Assembly: GCF_002878395.1 (NCBI RefSeq)
Contig: NC_061121.1
Coordinates: 10,241,084-10,305,083 of the forward strand
DNA length: 64,000 bases
Origin: Capsicum annuum
Taxonomy: Eukaryota; Streptophyta; Magnoliopsida; Solanales; Solanaceae
Reading direction: 5' to 3'
Under the pieces are notes generated by a model that made no database searches, was not told where the DNA came from, and was given only the letters and a program-made list of their open reading frames with translations. Position numbers and translations under genes: made by a program. Each line of letters begins with the position of its first letter. The first letter of the stretch is position 1. Below are positions 56,696-64,000 of this stretch, one piece after another.

Positions 56696-59052
56696 TGTTA
56701 AAGCTAGATAAGGGGTCCCCTACTTTGAAAAGTTCAGCTAAATATTAGGACAAGTTTATGTTAAAACAGTGGCTTACCGCGATTAGGCTGCACATGGTGA
56801 GTATCGCGATGAGCCTTCCATCACGTTGTGCTGAAGGACATTTTGGCATTTGGTCAAGTTCCAGTAGCTCACCGTGATTGCCCTGTATTGCGGTGAGTCT
56901 CAGATCGACAATATTCACAAACTAGTGAGTCGCCATAATTCCACCACTCCACTATGGATATAGCAATAACCCAGTCACTGCATTGTGTTGAGGTTTTAAT
57001 CTGCATTCCAGTTATGGGATTTTAAATCCCAAGGGCAACTTAGACGTTTCCAATGACTCAGTTAGCCTTTAAACCCGAAATTATGCCCTAAATACCTTAT
57101 TATGTCACTTTTCCTCACTTTCTCACAAGAGCAAAATCATTCTCTCTCAAGAGGCAATAAACCTTGTTCAAGAAATCATGGTCAATCCCACGAATCTCTC
57201 CAAGAACTCCAAGAAACTCATAAACTAAGGTATGTTAGATGTTCATTCATGGGTTCCTTCCACCCATGAAGTCCAATAATCCTTTTTCGAAGTACAAAGA
57301 TTGTGTATTTATGATTTTCATATTTGAATTTGATTGAATCCATGTTCATGATATTAGTTGGGTCTCAATCCATGAATTAAGTGCATGTTTTTCCAAAAAT
57401 TGAATAGCAAGTGTGAAGAATATTTGATTATCTTGACAAACCCTTGAATTTACAAAGTGATTAAGGTGTCTATGAAGTTATTTTGATTTTAATCCATGAT
57501 CTAGATTACAAGTTCCAAGAATTTATCCTAATATGTGTTGAACTACATGATATTCATGATAAGCCCTTCAATGATGAAGTTGATTGTTGTAATCATGTCA
57601 ACCCTAAGTGTTTATGATTTAATGTACCAATTATGCTTTCTATGTGTTTGATAAAATGTCTATGAGAATGAAATAATGCCATTATAGCATGCTAACATGT
57701 GTTCTCCATTCGTGCATAAGTTAATGCATTACAAGTGTTTGATGAAATGTCTCTATGAATGAATTATGACCAAGTGAACATATATATGTTATTCAAAGTT
57801 ATGCTTTGCTTTACTTTTAATGTTATCGAGTCCTGTGGGTATTTAATACCCAATAATTTAGTTGTTTATCTAGAGCCAGCGTCGGTTACGGAAAAGTTTT
57901 GGTCATGTCACGATCAATAGTACTCTCAGTTCATTATAGAACTCAGTCAGTTACAGAACTTAAGAAAACTCAATAATCTCAGATCAGTCCAGTCCAGTTT
58001 AGTCTACTCAGTTCAGTGTCTTTCAGTTGGGAGTAGAAGTCATCACCGAGTGATCCTAGGGATGGGGGGACACCCGTTAGTTAGGACCGAGTCACTAGAA
58101 GAAATCCCTAAGTTCCTAAACTACGTAGCCAGCGTAAGCTATAAGATGTCACCCATTAGATAGGACTGACATACTCAACGATCACCTACTAGTTTATGAA
58201 TGATCTCCGGGGTCACCCACTAGATTAGGAGTTACTCCACAATAGTTGTTAGTACCAGTGGAACGGTATTATCATCCTTCCAACTAGGGTTAAAGGTTGG
58301 ATCCCAATTAGATTAGAAAGGAGTATGTCGGTTAGATTATTACCTCCCACATTTTTGGTTTCAGTCTTAGTATAGAATTCAGTTCAATTTTATAGAATTT
58401 GGACTGTTAGATACAGTCAATCAATATCAGTAACTCAGTTATCAGAATTCAGCACTTAGCTTCAGAAAAGCTTAGTTACAGTATACATTCACGCATGCGC
58501 AGTATTGCATACTCAATAGTTGCAGTAGTTTCATTTTTCATATACTCTCATGTTTATTTACTTTATATCATTCAGTCAGTATTGTTCATCCATATGAACC
58601 CTTTGCATTAAAACTTGCCTCATCTAGCATACTAGTATATTCCAGGTACTAAGCATACTTTCTCTTGTGCTATATCATAGGTTCAGATACTCTAGTTCCC
58701 GGCCGTGCATAGACCGATTCAAATTCAGTCAGTAGTAGATTTAGAAGTGAGTGCTCATCTATAGAGGATATACTTTATTTCAGTATTTTAGTCGACTAAG
58801 TATTTCAGTTGAGGCATTTAGTTAAGGGATTGTCCTATGAACTCCACTTTCAAATAGTTTCAGTTAGTGGTTTTTTAGACTAGTTGTTAGACAGTATTCT
58901 ATTTTAGATTGTTATTTTAGTTGTTACACTATCAGTATTTAGATTTTGAACCTTATGGCAATTTATCCAGATTCTATATTTATTTTAATATTATTGTTCA
59001 ATGCTCATAGTAGATATCATTCATGGGTTAGCTTGTAGTCTTGGGTTGTTAC
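56696..59052 (+). mobile_element. Solo LTR inserted between protease and RT of element C
   Basis: The protease-RT linker is split cleanly: SPV before 56696, then CVESSSHQSILVVNEFPK after 59052. The 2.36 kb between start about tgttaaagc and end ttgttaca. Its inner end (tatcattcatgggttagctt) matches the minus-strand solo LTR at 38951 (inverted). There is a hairpin CTCACCG...CGGTGAG at 56868-56897. The flanks ccagt/cctgt may be an aged 5-bp TSD (one mismatch). No coding inside. Confidence 0.75.
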
Positions 59053-60400
59053 ACCTGTGTTGAAAGTTCTTCCCACCAGTCTATTCTAGTAGTTAATGAA
59101 TTCCCAAAAGTTTTTTTTGATGATCTCCGGGGATACCCCCAGATAGGGAGCTAGATTTTGGCATCAACTTGTTGTAGGACACCTATCTTATTTCTATTCC
59201 ACCATACATAATGGACTTAATAGAATTGAAAGAGTTGAAAGAACATCTGAAAGATCTTCTAGGTAAAGGCTTTATCTATCCTAGTGTTGCTCCCTAGGGT
59301 GCACCTGTACTCTTCGTGCGTAAGAAAAGAAGGAACCCTCCGCATGTGTATAGATTACCGTCAACTAAATAAGGTCACAGTTAAGAACAAATACCCTCTT
59401 CCCAGTATTGCTGATTTATTTGATCAACTCCAAGGTGCTAAATGTTTTTCTAAGATAGAACTTCATTTGGGGTATTATCAGTTGAAGGTTAGAGAGACTG
59501 GCATTCCCAAGACAACTTTTCAAACCTAATGTGGTCATTATGAATTCTTAGTTATGTCCTTCGGGTTTACTAATGCCCCCACAACTTTTAGGGATATGAT
59601 GAATAGGGTGTTCTATCAGTACCTAGATTTGTTCATCATAGTCTTCATAGACAATATTTTAGTTTATTTTAAGAGTAAGAAGGATTATGTAAATCACCCT
59701 GAATCATCCTTTAGACCCTCAAGGAACATGAGTTATATGCAAATTTTTCCAAATGGGAGTTTTGTCTTTGTGACATCGCTTTCTTGGGGCATATTATTTC
59801 TAGCGAGGTAATTAAGGTTGACGCCAAAAAGATAGATGTAGTGAGAAAGTGGCCCAGACCAATGACTCTAATCGATATTCTGAGCTTTTTGGGTTTGGGA
59901 AGATATTACATAAGGTTTCTATAAAATATTTCCTCCATAGCTGCTCCCCTTACCAAATTAACTCAGAAAAAGGTAAAATTCTTATGGTCCAACTCAGTGA
60001 AGGTAGTTTTGAAAAGATGAAATATAAGTTGACTACCGCACTAGTTTTGACTCTTCCTTAGGGTACAGATTTTGTTGTGTATTAATTGTGATGCATCCTG
60101 GGTAGTACTTGGGTATGAGCATGGTAAAGTTGTGGCTTATGCATCAAGGTAGTTAAAGGTCCATGAAAAGAACTATCCCACTCATGACTTAGATTTAACG
60201 GCTATGGTGTTTGCACTTAAAATCTGGTGGCACTATCTTTACGGGGTGCATATTGATATATTCACTAACACTAAAGTTTACAGTATGTTTTCTCGCAGAA
60301 TGAACTGAATCATAGAAAGTGATGGTGGTTGGAGTTGTTAAAGCATTATGACATGAGCCTGTATTATCATCTGGGCAAAGCCAATATAGTGGCCCAGACC
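59053..60400 (+). pseudogene. Element C reverse transcriptase/RNase H, broken
   Basis: After the linker VVNEFPKVFFDDLRG, RT blocks are [20 protein letters not shown] near 59345, [19 protein letters not shown] near 59440 (catalytic Asp after S-K-I is Glu), [20 protein letters not shown] near 59554 and the FxDD box FIDNILVYF near 59645 (second Asp to Asn). RNase H retains NCDASWVVL near 60085 and VVAYASR near 60130. Several stops and frameshifts. Confidence 0.87.
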
Positions 60401-62030
60401 CTTAGAAGATTGTCAATGGGTATCCTATCCTATGTTGAGACAGAAAGAACGGAGATAGTAAAAGATATTCATCGACATACAAATCTAGGGGTTCATCTTT
60501 TCTATTTTAAAGATGGAGGGGTAATTGTTCATGAGATAGCTAAAGCTTCCCTATATGCTGAAGTGAAGGAAAAGTAGGTCGAAGACCCTATCTTATTAGA
60601 GATTAAGAATGATGTAGGTCAACAAAAGGTGATGGCATTTGAAATTGGAGGTGATGGGATATTGAGGTATCAGGGTAAGCTATGTGTACCGAACGTAGAT
60701 GGTTTGCGCGAGAGGATTCTTGATGAAGCTCACACTTTGAGTTATGTTGTTCACCCAGGCTCTACTACATGTAACATGATCTTAAGATGATTTATTAGTA
60801 GAACAATATGAAACATGATGTTGCTAATTTTGTTTCTAAGAGCTTGAACTATCAACAAGTCAAAATAGAGCATTTGAGACCAGGTGGAACTTCCCAAGAA
60901 ATAGCCTTGCCTATGTAGAAATGGGAGATGATCAATATGGATTTCATCACGGGGCTTTTAATGTCCCAGAGCTAATATGACTCCATATGGGTGATTGTGG
61001 ACTATATGACCAAGTCAGCTCACTTTTTGCCTATGAGGAGAAACTATTCGGGATATGATAATGCTAAGTTATATATTCGTGAGATAGTTTGTTTGCATGG
61101 TGCTCCCGTGTCTATTATATTCGATCCGGGGATGCAGTTCTCTTCAATGTTTTGGCAATCTTTACAAAAGGGTTTAGCTACCCAAGTGAACTTGAATACT
61201 GCTTTCAACCCTCAGACTGATAAGCAGGATGAACGCACTATTCAGACTCTTGAAAACATATTGAGGGCCTGTATAATTGACTTCAAAGGTAGTTGGGTGG
61301 ATCATTTTATGTTAATAGAATTTGCTTACAACAATACCTATCATCCCAGTATTCAGATGGTTCTTTTTAATACACTCTATGGGGGGTGATGTAGATCACT
61401 AATTGGGTGGTATGAAATGGGTAAAACCCAGTTGTTTGGGCCTGACCTTGTTCATCAGGAAATAGAGAAGGTAAAGATCATTAAAGAATGACTTAAGACA
61501 GCTCAGAGTCTTCAAAAGTCCTATGCCGATGTTAGAAGAAGGGAGTTGGAATTTGAGGTTACAGATTGGGTATTTCTAAAGGTCTATACTATGAAGGGAG
61601 TAATGCAATTTTGAAAGAAAGGGAAGCGTAGTCCTCACTATATAGGACCATATCCGATTTCAAGGAGGATAGGTGGGGTTGCCTAAGAGTTAGAATTAAC
61701 CACAAGTTTAGTTTCTGTTTATCTAGTGTTCCATGTGTCCATGTTGAAAAAGTGCATTGAAGATTATTCATTAGTGTTGCCTGTAGAATAGATCAATGTG
61801 AAGGATTCCCTGTCATATGTAGAACAACCGATTGCTATCTTGGATTACCAAGTTCAGAGATTAAGAAGTAAGGAGATAGTTTTGGTTAAGGTGTTGGGGA
61901 GGAATCAAAAAGTTGAGGAAGCTATTTGGAAGTCAAAAGATGACATGCGAGCTATGTACCCAAATCTCATTCAAACTGTGGATGATGACATAGAAGGAAT
62001 AAATCTTATACTACTCTCTCCCTATCTTTT
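60401..62030 (+). pseudogene. Element C integrase and chromodomain, broken
   Basis: Catalytic-core contexts are VIVDYMTKSAHFLP near 60995, IIFDPGMQFSS near 61115 and DKQDERTIQT near 61220, so D, D and E are all present. The frame (60991-61389) is open for 132 codons, then stops at 61387. The GPY/F part runs SPHYIGPYPI near 61630. The chromodomain reads SYVEQPIAILDYQV near 61810, VKVLGRNQKVEEAIW, then MRAMYPNLI near 61960. Further stops lie at 61488, 61612, 61684 and 61788. Confidence 0.87.
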
Positions 62031-62090
62031 CCTTATTGCACTCAAAATCATGCTTATCTGTATCCCAAGCCATCATTTGGGGATGAATGA

Positions 62091-62104
62091 TCCCAAGGGG
62101 GGGT
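62091..62104 (+). other. Polypurine tract of element C
   Basis: cccaagggggggtaa directly precedes the LTR start at 62107. Confidence 0.8.
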
Positions 62105-62106
62105 AA

Positions 62107-64000
62107 TGTAATGCCTCATAGCGTTCTTGAGTTAATACCGCATTTAGTAGCATGCTTTAGTGCCAACAAAATAAAGCTTTCTAAGTGTTGAAATGACTTA
62201 GCCTTATTTTTAAGCTTTGAAACATCAATGATTTCAAAATCAATCTTCCCAACCCAAAGATGTTGATTTTTAAGCAGATTCATGTTCGGGGATGTAAGGG
62301 GGGTGTATGGGGAAGGTTTTGTGTTTTTCAGATAACTTTGGGATGTTTTTGGGTAAGACCACAAGTGGCTAGATACAATATCGATGAGTCGCATCGATAA
62401 TTGCATTGGCCAAACTAGTGGCTCGAGTCGGTAGCGATGTGTTGCACCAGTAATCGAATTGCGTCAGCAGGTGACGCGTCGAATACCCAGCCCGTGTATA
62501 AAAGTTTTCTAGGGTACAGAAGGGTATTTGGGTCTATTTCCCTTGTTATAACTCATCCATAACACGAGATTTAATCTTGATTGAGGCATAATATGTCAAA
62601 AAAATGTCAAATAACTTCAAATAAAACCCTAACTTCCCTTCCATAGATCAAGGTTTCATCTTCCAACTCAAGATTCCCAAGAAAAGAGTCAAGGCTAGGA
62701 TTATACGCTTCGAGCTAATTAATCTAAGGTACATGGGGTTTTCCTAAAATACATCGGCATGGTGAAATCTTTTCAATCATGTTTAAATGCTGAGAAATTA
62801 TGAATTTATGAAGGGTTTGAATTTACATTTATAATCAAGCATTATGAAACCTTTTTGATAATAATGATTTGGACTTGAGGCTTTCCCCTAACTTTGATTT
62901 GTGTTTATATATATAAGTATGTATGCGTATTTTTGAGTTTGAATGTTGAATTAAGAGCATGAACACTTAAAGTCTTCCTCTTGTTACCAAGCCTTTTGTT
63001 TTCATATGATTATTCAATTTCATATTGAGAAGCATTATTTAAATATCATATTATTATTGTTTAAGACTTAATTTCAATTATGAATTGAAAAGAGAGAGTG
63101 AGAGAGGGTAAATCTTGCTGACATAGCTGAAAAGTGGTGATTTAAAGAGACTGCATGGTATGTTACAAAATAATTAACCACCACGTGTTTGTTATTAGGA
63201 ATTGTGGATCTTCTCCTAATTTTTTATGAATTTCACTATTTGTATCCTCTTATATTGTTTGAATATTTTTGTGGTGTAAACACATATTTTGAAAGAAAAT
63301 ATTGAAATACGATATTGAATGGCTTAGATACAGTTTCCGAGTCTTTTAGTATAATGATAGAAAATAAGAAAATGCCATAACAGACTCAGAATAGAACATA
63401 AGTCAGATTTCATTTAGATTTTGAATTCAGAAAGATGCATAATTAGAACAAACTAAAAATGGTAATCAAGAGAGTTAGGTGGTTACCCGAAGTAGGCATG
63501 AGTCATCCGATTTATTGCCCGGAACCGTGTTTTACTTATACAGGTTTATTATATCCCTATTGGGGAATTATATGGTGGCCTAGTGTCCTATTGCGTATCA
63601 GATTCAGATACTCCAACCCTTGTGGCAAACTTGGGTTGAGGGATTGGCCGCTGAGTTAAGGGCGGATCCCATATATCCCGTGGGATACTATATGATAAGT
63701 AGGGTGTACCACCTAGCTCAGAAGTAAAAGAAATAAAAGGGATTGTATCTACAAATTTCATTAATATCATTTGAAACTACCCATGTATTTTAAAATTATT
63801 TCATGCATAAGGTTTTGGTGAAATGCTCTCGCTTATATTATTTGTTAAAGTACATTATTTTGGATTACTCTGTGTACTAGTACATCTGCATTGACCTCCT
63901 ACATCTCAAGATCTAAGGCACAGTCTCGCGGTCCCATTTAGTAGTAGATCGGTGTGTGTCAGAAGTTGCAGTTGGTGATCCTTCTCTATTTTGGAAGGCT
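62107..64000 (+). repeat. 3' LTR of element C, truncated by the window edge
   Basis: It begins TGTAATGCCTCATAG. Its first part differs from the LTR of B, but from about 62690 (aaggtacatggggttttcc) and 63600-63730 (cttgggttgagggattggcc, taccacctagctcagaag) it follows the common Tekay LTR layout. A perfect 8-bp hairpin TATCGATG-agtcg-CATCGATA lies at 62379-62399. The end (CA) lies beyond 64000. Confidence 0.85.

Larger units (their letters stand above)
55930..64000 (+). mobile_element. Tekay/Del Ty3-gypsy element C, partial
   Basis: It holds the gag 3' end, protease, RT/RNase H, integrase, chromodomain, polypurine tract and a 3' LTR that leaves the window. It is truncated at its 5' side (starts at the gag zinc knuckle) and split by a solo LTR at 56696-59052. 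It is related to elements A and B (same motif order, about equal degeneracy). Confidence 0.87.

Overview
The window is plant nuclear DNA, almost certainly from a Solanaceae species. Pepper, tomato, potato and tobacco are all possible, and the mass of Tekay/Del elements would suit Capsicum, but the sequence alone does not decide the genus. The clues are Ty3/gypsy chromoviruses with roughly 2-3.4 kb LTRs that begin TGTAAC and are primed by initiator-Met tRNA, an Ogre/Tat element with the outer-LTR and leader motifs usual in Solanaceae, several tRNA-derived SINEs of Solanaceae type, a zinc-finger/DUF4371 hAT element, and an F-box/FBD gene with plant introns. No gene in the window can be shown to be intact. 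It is a nested repeat landscape with a few host-gene relics.

Layout. 1-7260: minus-strand Tekay/Del element A (5' LTR, primer site, broken gag and pol; its 3' LTR lies off the left edge). It is inserted in the gag of plus-strand Tekay/Del element B (7261-13483). B in turn sits in the gag of a minus-strand Ty1/copia relic (13484-14636). 14676-16012: SINE pieces, including one SINE nested in the tail of another. 16181-17719: a three-exon F-box/LRR/FBD gene with one in-frame stop just after the F-box. 17925-18795: a SINE and two nested MITEs. 18796-24112: two direct copies of the 5' end of a BIM2-like bHLH gene flank an inverted-repeat element that holds a degenerate hAT transposon. 24472-36840: an Ogre/Tat assembly ordered 3' internal region, LTR (split by a solo Tekay-type LTR), leader, gag, then 3' internal region again, rich in minisatellites. 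About 37640-53470: a probable MULE relic that carries a Ulp1-like peptidase gene facing a MuDR-type transposase remnant (Kaonashi-like). It is split by a minus-strand solo LTR with a perfect TSD (38951-42316) and by a complete non-coding LTR element (42532-51005). 53471-55929: AT-rich DNA with two MITE-like elements. 55930-64000: a third Tekay/Del element, C, with a solo LTR between protease and reverse transcriptase; its 3' LTR runs off the right edge.

The most unusual patterns are these: (i) a 33-bp, three-unit, palindrome-prone cassette at the same place in different LTRs, with matching hairpins in the other LTRs; (ii) a duplication of about 340 bp of BIM2-like exon exactly around an inserted element; (iii) the Ulp1-bearing MULE relic; (iv) recurrent hairpin motifs in the Ogre leader. 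Domain calls are by eye from translations. Lineage names follow established families; element boundaries without a stated TSD are approximate.
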